A stretch of 64,000 nt of DNA, from contig JAALGZ010000011.1 of NCBI GenBank assembly GCA_015227615.1, forward strand, positions 186,001 through 250,000, given 5' to 3'. This DNA is from Labyrinthula sp. Ha (lineage: Eukaryota > Sar > Bigyra > Labyrinthulida > Labyrinthulaceae). This document shows positions 1 through 9,477 of this stretch, one piece after another. The notes below the pieces were generated by a model. That model was not told the origin of the DNA. It saw only the letters and a program-made list of their open reading frames with translations, and ran no database searches. How positions within the stretch are numbered: position 1 is the first letter of the stretch; each line of letters opens with the position of its first letter. The translations under genes were made by a program, and so were the position numbers.

Positions 1-1729
1 TTTTAGTTGGTATCTTGCAAAGGTAAATTTTCATATATCTGAACTATATTTCACCCGCATCTGTATTTGAAAGCAACAGGTTGTACTTTGTTTTTGTGGA
101 ATCGATACTAAAGTTGAAATAGTACCCAATCAGTCCTCACAGCTTTCATAGTAGCGTATGTAACATAGAGTAGAAGCTACTCAATTACTGTTGCTGTTTT
201 AGACATGGATCTATATGCAAAGGTTTAGAGAGGATCTTAGACTCAAAACCCAAGATTGATATATACCACTTTGTCATTCCGATAAGATCAAAACTAGAAA
301 CAATAAAACCCTATATTTAGCATATAGTAGAAAGAAAATTTTTATGTCTTTAATTGGGTTGCTTCATGTTATTGAGTTTTTCTTTGACCACATTGCTTCA
401 TTTTTTCAACATATGCTCCTTCGAGATTATGAACTATTGAACAAATTATGTTAAGTCTCAGTTCAAAAACTATTTAACAAGTAAAGCACCTAGTCAATGG
501 ATTTTAGTTGCATCATTATGGATGCTACACCAATGTTGTTGCCACTTCACAGAATAGTTAGAAAAAATCTAATGAAGCTTTAGCTATCATACATATGCTA
601 AGGCATAAATGTTAGTCGGTAAAATAAATGTTAAATGAAATAAGGTTAAATGTATTGTTGTTTGCAGTTCTTGATTGATTATCCATTAAAATATTTAATA
701 ATGGTTAAATAACTAGTAGTAAATTATTGAATAGCTTAACCTGATATTAAAAACAGAATTACATCTAGAAAGACACAGATAATAAAGTGAATATTTACCT
801 AACTCAATAATTCTTTAGTCACACTAAGGCTTTTTGGATAGACTTCAACTTTACATGAGAAATTTATGAACTATATATTCATGTATTAATATTATTTTTC
901 CACATGTGTCCATTAATATGATTGGTATGCTAGCAATAAAGATGTTACTTTGATCAAAGGATTTGAAAACTTATTTTGCTTTGGATATATTTTGTTTATT
1001 AATAGAGTTTACAGTGGAAAAACTAGGAGTAATAGAACATCAAATAATGAAATGGTCAACCCTATCCTGTGGTGATGATGTAACCTCAGATAGCAAATAT
1101 TATATTCATAAGTAGAAACCAAATAAAAGATATGAAGATTCGCGTAGCGTTTATTAAGAATATATCTGGAATAGCTAGTATATCTATTAGAACGGCCGTA
1201 CCATGAATCCAAATCTACAATGCAACGATGCAAAGATTTTTTTATTAGTAAGTGCCAAAGCATAATTGAACAAACGAAGAAAGCTTCAAGCAACGTCTTC
1301 AGGGTTATGAAGTTTATCAAGAAACGTCTTGCAATTTTGCCCTGATGACCATAATCTTGTTATATCTATAGGAAGAATCCAAGTCTAGAAACATTTATCT
1401 AATACGTGTGTTGTTGACAAACACTCTAATATCTATTTTTCAAAATTGTATCATTCTTTTTAATAAGTTTGGTTTCCAAGAAAAGGTAACTGGGGTACTC
1501 GCATCCAGAAGCCACTGCTAGAGGCAAACTTATTATAAGTAGTACTAACTATTCTGCAAGCTTTGGATGCAGTTAGATTACTCGATCTTATTAGATAATC
1601 GAAACGAAATAATTAGGTAAATTGTATTCCTAGTTAGTACAATATTAATAAACCATGAATACCTGTGTTTCAGGTGAAATATTCTATTTCTAAGCTACAA
1701 ACTATGTTATAAATTAATTGATTTATATT
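1..1729. other. Gene-free spacer
   Basis: No coding region, RNA gene or clear repeat is recognised here. The open frames are short and have no recognisable domain. The end of this stretch is the 3' flank of the polycystin-like gene. Confidence 0.6.
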
Positions 1730-4700
1730 TTAAACTGGAGACACCTTTGAAGATGTACTTTTTAGTCGGAAATTGCTTCTTGATTTTTTGTCTGGTATAA
1801 AGTATGTATCATTACCTAAAGTATTCTTATCAAGATTTGCTAAATCTCTTGCCAGGGAAAACTTGCCAAGAGTAAGAAACTTGTCCTCGTTTTGGTTTCC
1901 TCTTTGAAAAAGCCAGTTTAACCAAGATGGAGAATCCTTCGTAGGTTTGGAAGTAGATTTTCGCCCCAGTTTATCCTGTGTTTTTGTTCCAAGAGTAAGT
2001 TTTCTATTCCTCAAAATAGTTCTAAACTGAATATAACACCATCTGGCCTCTGCTGTATTTTTTACCTCTTCATATGCTTCGTTCATTACAGCAATAAGTA
2101 AATTTAGAAGCAAAATTACAAGTGAAAAGGCTAACATAATTCCAAAAATATATCCTAGACTCTGGTCTACATCACTTAAACCATCAAAATCTATTTCCCC
2201 CAAAGAAGAACGAAAAGTATCTACTGAGGAAACAAATAATGTTCTTGCCGGTGAGAACTTCAAACCAAACACAATATGCTGAAACAATCCAAAAGCAACA
2301 ATAAACAAAAAGAAAATAGTGAAAAAAGAAAGCAATTCTCTTATCATTCCCCCAATCACTATAACAGGAATAGCAAACATTGACGAGACTTGAATATATT
2401 CCAATATTTTTATGTAACAGAAAAATATTAATAATGCAAGAAAGTATTGCCTCATGGAAGCAGTTACCAAGAGATCTGTAAAATCAATGAACTCTTCACT
2501 ATAAGCATGGATATAACCAACCTGAGCAAAAAAGTTTTCTTGTAAAATATAGCTTCTTAATTGAATAAAAAATAGAATGCAAACCATTGCGGCAATGCAA
2601 AGATCCATATAATTGAAAGGATTGACAAAATATGGACTTACAATATGCTCACTTCTGTAGATACAGAGACAAAGAGAAAGACAGGGTATTGTAAAAAGTA
2701 TTTTGAAGTTGTTTACATCTTCAGTATTGAAATGAATAGCAAGCTTTTCTGACTTTAGAATAGGAAACCAATACCTTGGTACATAATTTTCTTCAATATA
2801 TTTTTTCTCCCACTTTTCAAATACCATAGAATGCACCTCATTCGAAAGATTAAGTAAAGAAAGGAGCAAAAAGAAAGCTTCAAAGAATAACCTTGTAAAG
2901 TCAGCTCTTGAATGATAAGGAAATATTTTGAAAGTATCAAACCTAAAGCCCGCTTTTATCATTCCGGAGGCACTCTGCTCTAAGAAAATTCTTACATACG
3001 AAAAAAGTTCAGTTTCAGGACTATAGATATTTAGCTCAACCATAATAACTCTAGTATTCATCGATATGAAAGAACAGTTTGGACTATTTAGTGCTCTCTG
3101 CAATGCAGTCAAATCTATCAAACTTCTTGGTAGATTGACCACATAACCATCTTCTCCATAGTATCCATAAGTTCCCCAAGTATGAATAGCAGAAACTCTA
3201 CTGTGTTCAATATTTTGTCCCGATTCCAGGCAAGTGATCGGTGTTTTATCCTCTAAATCTCTAAAAGCCTTTAGAAAGCCATGAAGTGCATCGGCGCTTG
3301 CTGTGCAAATCATATAGTCTAAGATCTCTGAAAGTGAGGTTGAGCCGGAACATTTTCTTGCCTTTGCTCTCTGTTGCCTCAATCTGGTTGCACCAACTAG
3401 AACTATAAATGGAGATGCAACTTCGTTTCTCTCTCCAGTATCTGTGGTATAGAAATGTGGAAACTTGAAAACGTTTCCAAATGTAAGATCATGAATAGCA
3501 GGAAAAAGAGAATTCACAAGATAAAGGTTCCAATCTTCCAAATTCGATATATCATGAATATTTTTCTTACCTCCACTATCCCATTCTTCAAATACAAACC
3601 TTTCCTTAAGGCCTTCCTCAAAACCGAATGCGTCGTAGTATCCTACTCCGTTATATCCGAGAGAAACATAAGTTAAAAGGCTAATATAAAATATCCAGTA
3701 TGCTAAGTTTCTCAGCGCAATTAACTTTGAACCAGATTTTAAGTACATGGTCCTTACACTGGCCTGAGTTCTTTTATCTATAAACAGTTCGTGTGTGTAC
3801 CCCAACTCATTTGGATGTTGCACTATTTCCATCATTTCAAGTTTATGAGATTCAAAATATTGTTCTCTTGCAGAAGTAATAAAAGCAGCTTCTCCAAGAT
3901 TATCCTCATGATCTAGGTTTGCACCTGCTTCAAGTAACCTCTTAATAATTAGGTTTTGTTTTGCTCTCTCTACTTCAATAAGACTGGAATCTTGTTGATA
4001 ACTCTGAAGGGTTGCTTCAAGTGAAGGACTTGTTGGGTGAGTAAGAAAACCAAAATTTTGTTTCATATTTGGTTTAAAAATCCACTTCTCCCGTTGTTTT
4101 TCAATATTTTGCAGCAGTGATAGCTTTTCAAAGGCATGGTGCAATGCCGTCCTGCCAAATATATTTTCACCTTGAACTTCAGCACCAGCAGATAATAAAA
4201 GGTTGACAATGTTTAGAGAGCCTAGTGCAGCCACAATGTGTAAAGGTGTCTCCTTGTAATCATTACTACAACAAGCAAAGTTGGAATTATATTTCAACAG
4301 AGTTTCAACAATGAGAACATGACCATTCAAACAGGCTAACTGAAGTGCACTAAATCCATACGAATCAACTAAATTTGTATCAATTTTATTTCTACATAAC
4401 AATAAAACAATATCATCCAACTCCACAGTACTTGAACAAGCCAGATGAAGACAATTCTGGTTGTTCAAGTTTGATCTGAGATACAAATCATTTCTGCTTC
4501 TTCTATGTTCCCAATTATGAAATAAGGTTTCAGCAACGTTAGAGTGACCAAAGGCTATAGCATACATGATAGCTGTCATTCTGCAAACTTTATCTTGTAA
4601 GTTTAAGTCTGCAAAAACTGGTGCTCTTGAGGGACAAACATACTTGTAAACTAGAATTTGTTGTACAACCTGTTCATAACCTTTTTTAGCTGCCAGGTGC

Positions 4701-5896
4701 AGAATTGTTTGACCGAGTGAATTCACTTCATTTGGATTAAACAAAGTGATACAAAAGTTTTCGTCTTCATTAAATTGCTTTTCTGCTAATAAAATCTTAA
4801 GCAGCTGAACACATTCATCTTCAGTATCGCTCAATTCGAGCACCAAGTGAGTAGGAGAACCAATAGATTTCCATGCAATTTCATCAGTTGTTCCGCCAAG
4901 TAAACCAAACTCCATGCCATTTTCCAACGAAAAATCTGTAATATAATTTTGCTTCAAAGAACAAAACTCAGTACATAAATGAACTAGCTCATAGTTTTGC
5001 TTTTCAATAGCTATATGCCAACACGAACTATGTTTATTCTTACTCTCCTCTCTTATTATAGAATAAGGATTTGGAACTGAAGATATATTCTCAACTAGTA
5101 AATTCTTCAAATAAACTTGAAGCAAATCTGTTGCCTCTTCACATACCAGCAAATATAAAGGTGTCTTTAAGTCGGAATAAGCTTCATTCAAGGAAAATCC
5201 TAGCTTTGCCATCATGGTAAAAACCTCTCGAATAAGAGTACTTTGTTGATCATGAGCGTCTTTACTATAAGTTTCCTTATCCACTATTTTCAAAACCAAG
5301 TTCATCAAAGCTGTGTTCCCATCTTCATCTTTCTCGTGTATATCAACTCCTGGGAATTGAAGACACGCCTTCAACTCTACTAGATCACCTTTGGAGCTAG
5401 CTTCAAGCAGTAGGTAATTAATATCAGGGGTTAAAGACGCACGTCTTAAGGAAACAGCAAATTTCTTCACTTCTTCCATAGACCCTGTTTGATGTAGTGG
5501 TTCTGAGAGTTTAACAAACTCTTGCTGAAGCTTTTCTAGGATAACAGAAATATCTCTTACTACAGCTTCTCGTTCCTTTCGCTCATTGCTCAATTGCTTT
5601 TCATAAAAGGAACGAATTTTATGGGCCTTAATGTTATGTTTTGCAAGTTTTCGTTGCTTCACCTTAGCTCTAATTCTTACACCTGAACTTTTTTCTTCAT
5701 GCTCCTCGTCAATAGTAACCATCTTGGTGAAATCTACATCTACAGCACCCTGACTCTCTCTTACCACAAGGCTAAGCTTATTCTCAGGCTCTTCAGGATT
5801 GTTTACTTTACTTAGAGAATCTTGTGTTCTCCGCGCTAGGTATATATCCAGTGGACTAAGAGCTTGTTTGTTTGGCTCAGTTTCTTTACTACTCAT
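1730..5896 (-). CDS. Ankyrin-repeat polycystin (TRPP/PKD2-like) cation channel
   Basis: Intronless, 1388 residues. Residues 1-160 are charged with a likely coiled coil (about 80-130). Ankyrin-type repeats run from about 160 to 670 (clear TALHHAF, TPLHIVA, TILHLAA and NCLHLAC units). S1 is about 727-748. A polycystin (TOP) extracellular domain follows at about 780-995, with matches to PKD2 at NLEDW (785-789), GATRLRQQRAKARKCS (835-850), WGTYGYYGEDGY (907-918) and NTRVIMVELNIYSP (947-960). S2 is about 998-1020, S3 1095-1118, S4 1145-1168, S5 1185-1210. The pore loop carries LGEID (1232-1236), close to the LGDIN of PKD2, and S6 is about 1246-1275. After S6 an RWCYIQFRTIL segment (1285-1295) resembles the TRPV TRP box. 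The EF-hand tail of PKD2 is absent. By family it should be a tetrameric calcium-permeable cation channel; ligand and location are unknown. The start lies 29 bp from the SPTLC1 stop. Confidence 0.93.
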   Translation of the reverse strand: MSSKETEPNKQALSPLDIYLARRTQDSLSKVNNPEEPENKLSLVVRESQGAVDVDFTKMVTIDEEHEEKSSGVRIRAKVKQRKLAKHNIKAHKIRSFYEKQLSNERKEREAVVRDISVILEKLQQEFVKLSEPLHQTGSMEEVKKFAVSLRRASLTPDINYLLLEASSKGDLVELKACLQFPGVDIHEKDEDGNTALMNLVLKIVDKETYSKDAHDQQSTLIREVFTMMAKLGFSLNEAYSDLKTPLYLLVCEEATDLLQVYLKNLLVENISSVPNPYSIIREESKNKHSSCWHIAIEKQNYELVHLCTEFCSLKQNYITDFSLENGMEFGLLGGTTDEIAWKSIGSPTHLVLELSDTEDECVQLLKILLAEKQFNEDENFCITLFNPNEVNSLGQTILHLAAKKGYEQVVQQILVYKYVCPSRAPVFADLNLQDKVCRMTAIMYAIAFGHSNVAETLFHNWEHRRSRNDLYLRSNLNNQNCLHLACSSTVELDDIVLLLCRNKIDTNLVDSYGFSALQLACLNGHVLIVETLLKYNSNFACCSNDYKETPLHIVAALGSLNIVNLLLSAGAEVQGENIFGRTALHHAFEKLSLLQNIEKQREKWIFKPNMKQNFGFLTHPTSPSLEATLQSYQQDSSLIEVERAKQNLIIKRLLEAGANLDHEDNLGEAAFITSAREQYFESHKLEMMEIVQHPNELGYTHELFIDKRTQASVRTMYLKSGSKLIALRNLAYWIFYISLLTYVSLGYNGVGYYDAFGFEEGLKERFVFEEWDSGGKKNIHDISNLEDWNLYLVNSLFPAIHDLTFGNVFKFPHFYTTDTGERNEVASPFIVLVGATRLRQQRAKARKCSGSTSLSEILDYMICTASADALHGFLKAFRDLEDKTPITCLESGQNIEHSRVSAIHTWGTYGYYGEDGYVVNLPRSLIDLTALQRALNSPNCSFISMNTRVIMVELNIYSPETELFSYVRIFLEQSASGMIKAGFRFDTFKIFPYHSRADFTRLFFEAFFLLLSLLNLSNEVHSMVFEKWEKKYIEENYVPRYWFPILKSEKLAIHFNTEDVNNFKILFTIPCLSLCLCIYRSEHIVSPYFVNPFNYMDLCIAAMVCILFFIQLRSYILQENFFAQVGYIHAYSEEFIDFTDLLVTASMRQYFLALLIFFCYIKILEYIQVSSMFAIPVIVIGGMIRELLSFFTIFFLFIVAFGLFQHIVFGLKFSPARTLFVSSVDTFRSSLGEIDFDGLSDVDQSLGYIFGIMLAFSLVILLLNLLIAVMNEAYEEVKNTAEARWCYIQFRTILRNRKLTLGTKTQDKLGRKSTSKPTKDSPSWLNWLFQRGNQNEDKFLTLGKFSLARDLANLDKNTLGNDTYFIPDKKSRSNFRLKSTSSKVSPV

Positions 5897-5925
5897 TTTT
5901 CGACACGGACAGTTTCCCTTAACGC

Positions 5926-7338
5926 TTAAGATTCTGAGAAGATCTTGTTCAAAGTTTTGACAAGTTTAACAATATCATCAGGCATGTGGTAAAGAGTAAG
6001 TACTACCTTTAGACTGCACATGGAACTGCACCCCTCTCCATTAAGCCCTAAAGCACAATACACGTCTTCCTTTTCTGCTAGTTTAAGCTGTGCTTCTCTA
6101 ACCTTATAGTAACTATCTTTAGCAGCACTGATACTAGAAAAGAAAACGTGTTTTATGGGACTATTCGCTGCACTTGGACACTTCACTACGTTTCTCTTTA
6201 CACAATCCGCAGCATCAAATGTCTCAGTGAATAAAACAGACAATCTTTTAAGCTCCTTAGACACAGATAGGTCGTTCTCTAATAAGTTTAAGGATGCACA
6301 AGCAGTCATTGATAAAAATGGTGAAACAGCTGCTGAATATATGTACCCAGCACCCATAAGCCTTTGGTGAAGAACAACCTCTTTGTTGCCCACACAAAAG
6401 CCACCGATGCTGCAACAGAAGGTATCCAAGCTTGCAACGAAAAAATTCACATCCTCCCCTATTTTCAAACCACATTCTTCCGTCAAGCCCTTTCCCGTTT
6501 CACCAAGAACTCCAAACGACAAAGACTCGTCTACAAATAGTCGACAGTCATATTTGCGTTTGAGATCACATATTCCCACTAGTGGGCTTACTGTCCCATC
6601 TAACTTGTAGAGACCTTCAACGACAATAGTTACTTTCGATTCAGAATCTTTCTGAAGTGACTGAATTTTCTGCTGAAGATCATCAATGTCATTGTGTTCA
6701 AAGAATATTATTTTACTCCTAGATAGCTGACAACCATTTAAAATTGCCTCATTGCAGCATCTATCTACCAAAAGAATATCATTGCGTTTTGAGAAAACAC
6801 CCAAAATACTTGAGACAGTTGAAAAACTATCCGAATAAACAACACAGTCTTCAGAGCCGAAAAATTGTTTTAATGTTTTTTCCAGTACAAGATGAACATC
6901 ATGAGTTCCATAGAATGTTCTTGGCCCACAAGAACCTACACCATAATTCTTAAGTGTCACAACAGCAGCCTCTTTCACTTCTTCCTTTTGGCCAAACCCG
7001 AAGTAATCCTGATCGGCAAAGTTATGCAAAGATTTGCCCTTAGTTATATTAGGCAAAGAAATTTCGCTTCCCTTGACATTATCAACAACATTATTTCGCA
7101 AATAGTCTAAAATTGCCTTTTGCTGCTCGTTGAGTTTCGGCACAATTGGCTCTGGTTTAAAATTCTTCAACCTTTTCTCTAGTAACTCTTTGTCAACATT
7201 ATACTTCAGTCTTTCTTGTTTATCAGGAGGATTCACTGTCATAGACACAACATAGGCAATTATAATTATCGCAATTGCTGAAGTTTGAAGGAAAATTCGA
7301 AATGGAGATTCTCCTTCACTTTGTAGAATTTCATTCAT
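5926..7338 (-). CDS. SPTLC1: Serine palmitoyltransferase subunit 1 (LCB1)
   Basis: 470 residues, a usual length for this subunit. It is the non-catalytic partner of LCB2 in the ER enzyme that condenses serine with palmitoyl-CoA, the first step of sphingolipid synthesis. A membrane segment lies at about 12-33. The fold-type I aminotransferase core follows, with YGVGSCGPRTFYGTHDVH (132-149), where C137 matches human Cys133, and VDES (269-272). At the place of the PLP-binding lysine the sequence is VASLDTFCCSIGGFCVG (301-317), with no lysine, as expected for LCB1 and not LCB2. The start ATG at 7338 is only 34 bp from the divergent NVL start, so the two probably share a promoter. LCB2 is not in this window. 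Confidence 0.95.
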   Translation of the reverse strand: MNEILQSEGESPFRIFLQTSAIAIIIIAYVVSMTVNPPDKQERLKYNVDKELLEKRLKNFKPEPIVPKLNEQQKAILDYLRNNVVDNVKGSEISLPNITKGKSLHNFADQDYFGFGQKEEVKEAAVVTLKNYGVGSCGPRTFYGTHDVHLVLEKTLKQFFGSEDCVVYSDSFSTVSSILGVFSKRNDILLVDRCCNEAILNGCQLSRSKIIFFEHNDIDDLQQKIQSLQKDSESKVTIVVEGLYKLDGTVSPLVGICDLKRKYDCRLFVDESLSFGVLGETGKGLTEECGLKIGEDVNFFVASLDTFCCSIGGFCVGNKEVVLHQRLMGAGYIYSAAVSPFLSMTACASLNLLENDLSVSKELKRLSVLFTETFDAADCVKRNVVKCPSAANSPIKHVFFSSISAAKDSYYKVREAQLKLAEKEDVYCALGLNGEGCSSMCSLKVVLTLYHMPDDIVKLVKTLNKIFSES

Positions 7339-7372
7339 AATTTATTCTAGTTTAATTGCCCAAAATGAAACC
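7339..7372. promoter_or_regulatory. Bidirectional spacer between SPTLC1 and NVL
   Basis: Only 34 bp separate the two divergent start codons. Transcription of both genes must start here or inside the opposite coding region. No CCAAT or TATA-like box is seen in it. Confidence 0.5.
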
Positions 7373-9477
7373 ATGATGCCACGTCATATTAATAAAATGA
7401 GTGAAGCAAATAAACTCTCGTCAACCAAGAAAAGAAGAAGAAATGGAAAAAGTTACTTGGATAGTATAGATTTGGTAAAGGAAAGGATATTAGATATACT
7501 TAATGACTCGGAAACAACTGATATTGCTCATATTGTTTCTATTTTAATCAAAAACTTTCCAGAATACAAGAGAAAAAAACAATCCTCTCTTGAAAAACTT
7601 GTTGCGAGAGAAGTACACCAACATGAAGCTTTGAAGCAAATGGATGGAATGGATCAAATAAAAATACTTGATTCTCAGTACAGCTCTACAAAAGCACTAA
7701 ATACAGAATCAGCTATTGCAGAAAAACGCCAGAAGCTTATTTCCTCGCTTCAAGGACCATCCTTAGATGAGCTTGGGGACATAGAAAAGCATAAACGGAA
7801 AATAGAAAAAGTTTGCTTTGATCCAATCAGGAAGTTTAACATATACAAGAAACTTGGTTTGTTTCCACCTATGGGTGTACTGATTCATGGTCCAGTAGGA
7901 GTTGGCAAATCAACTCTGGCAAAGGCGATTGCAACAGAACTTAATCTTCCTTTTATATCAATTAAATCTTCTGAACTGATTTCTAACATGTCTGGAGACA
8001 CCGAGAAGAAAATCAAGAAATTATTTGCCCACGCTAAACAGTTTGCTCCAAGTGTGTTGTTCTTTGACGATATAGACTCCCTTCTTGTTAATAGAGAAAC
8101 ACAAAATACTGTTAGAGGAATGGATAAGAGAATCTTGTGTCAATTTAACTCTTGTATGGATTGCTTGTTAGAAAACAAGGAGGAGGAAGTTAACCCAGTT
8201 TTAATTCTTGCGGCAACTAGTAGACTGGATCAGTTAGATAGTTCAGTGAGGCAGGCCAATAGGCTTGAGAAAGATATATTTCTTACAATACCTGATGCGA
8301 AAGGAAGGTTGGATATATTAAAACAACTGACGAGTAGATTAAAAGTAGACTTTGGAGGGGATTTGTGGGATATAGCAAGAGATACACCGGGTTTTGTGGC
8401 TTCTGATTTGCAAGCCCTTTGTAAAGAAGCTGCTAGCTGTGCCATTGAAGAAAATGAAGCAACTCCAACTCGGGATTTTTCAATTGGGAAGAGACATTTC
8501 GAACTCAGTATTAGTAAGGTAGTACCAAATGCAAAACGAGAGGGCTTTATTACCGTCCCAAAAGTTACCTGGGCAAGCATTGGTGCCCTTGACGAGGTAT
8601 ATATATTTGCGTTGAAGTCAATTATTGTTTGATTTTTTATGAAATTATTTTACTCCTACTCATGCTGAGCAACTCTTATTCTTTAGGTGAAAAAGGAGCT
8701 AAACTTATCTATTACTGATCCGTTGATGTACCCAGAAAAATATCAAAGATTTGGGCTCTCGATAGGGGGAGGTGTTTTGCTCTATGGTCCTCCTGGTTGT
8801 GGTAGTTTTAATACAAATCTTTATGATTAGGAAAGACTCTTGTAGCTAAAGCTGTTGCCAACCAATCCCAAGCTAATTTTTTGAGTGTTAAGGGACCTGA
8901 ATTAATGAACAAATATGTCGGAGAAAGCGAACGAGGAGTAAGACAACTCTTTTCTCGTGCGCGGGCATCAGCACCGTGTGTTGTTTTTTTTGATGAGATT
9001 GATTCTTTGTGTCCAAAGCGTGGTGGGACTGATGGCGAATCATCCGGAGTGCAAGAGCGGGTAGTCAATCAACTACTTACTGAGCTGGACGGAGTTGAAG
9101 AGCGAAAGCAAGTTTTTATAATAGCGGCCACCAATAGACCTGATATTATTGATCCTGCGCTGTTAAGGCCAGGCCGTTTAGAAAAAAGTCTTTACGTTCC
9201 AATGCCCAATGTCACAGGCAGGTATCAAATTCTTAGCACATTAACTAAGAATCTTCCATGCGAATCTGCCTTAAAGGAGGGAGGCTTGCAACAAATATCC
9301 GAATCCAAGGACATTGAAGGGTTTAGTGGAGCTGATTTGGCTGCACTTGTAAAAGAGGCATCTCTTTTATCAATTAGAGAAGATTCTTGTGTGCTTACGA
9401 CGCAGCATTTTGTTAACGCTCTGCCGCTAGTTACAAAGTCTGTGAAAGATTTAAAACAATATAAAAGGACGTTTTAG
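7373..9477 (+). CDS. NVL: NVL/Rix7-type tandem AAA ATPase, three exons
   Basis: Exons 7373-8596, 8687-8801 and 8831-9477 give about 661 residues. By family it is a nuclear AAA ATPase that remodels pre-60S ribosomal particles. An N-terminal basic segment (KKRRRNGK, 19-26) fits nuclear targeting. D1 has Walker A GPVGVGKS (173-180) and Walker B VLFFDDID (228-235), where the catalytic glutamate position is aspartate. D2 has Walker A GPPGCGKT (442-449), Walker B DEID (501-504), NKYVGESE and ATNRPDIIDPALLRPGR. The second intron falls inside the D2 Walker A codons, so splicing is needed for an intact site. Two methionines open the frame (residues 1-2) and a third is at residue 9. NVL is preferred over CDC48/p97 because the CDC48 N domain is missing and the IGALDEVKKEL linker is NVL-like. 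Confidence 0.93.
8597..8686 (+). other. Spliceosomal intron 1 of NVL (90 nt)
   Basis: Starts GTATAT and ends TTCTTTAG. Removing it joins IGALDE directly to VKKELNL, the usual entry into the second AAA domain. It contains in-frame stops if retained. Confidence 0.85.
8802..8830 (+). other. Ultrashort spliceosomal intron 2 of NVL (29 nt)
   Basis: Starts GTAGTT and ends GATTAG. It interrupts the glycine codon before the lysine of the D2 Walker A (GPPGCG|KT). Removal restores GPPGCGKTLVAKAVAN; retention changes the frame and introduces a stop. Confidence 0.88.
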
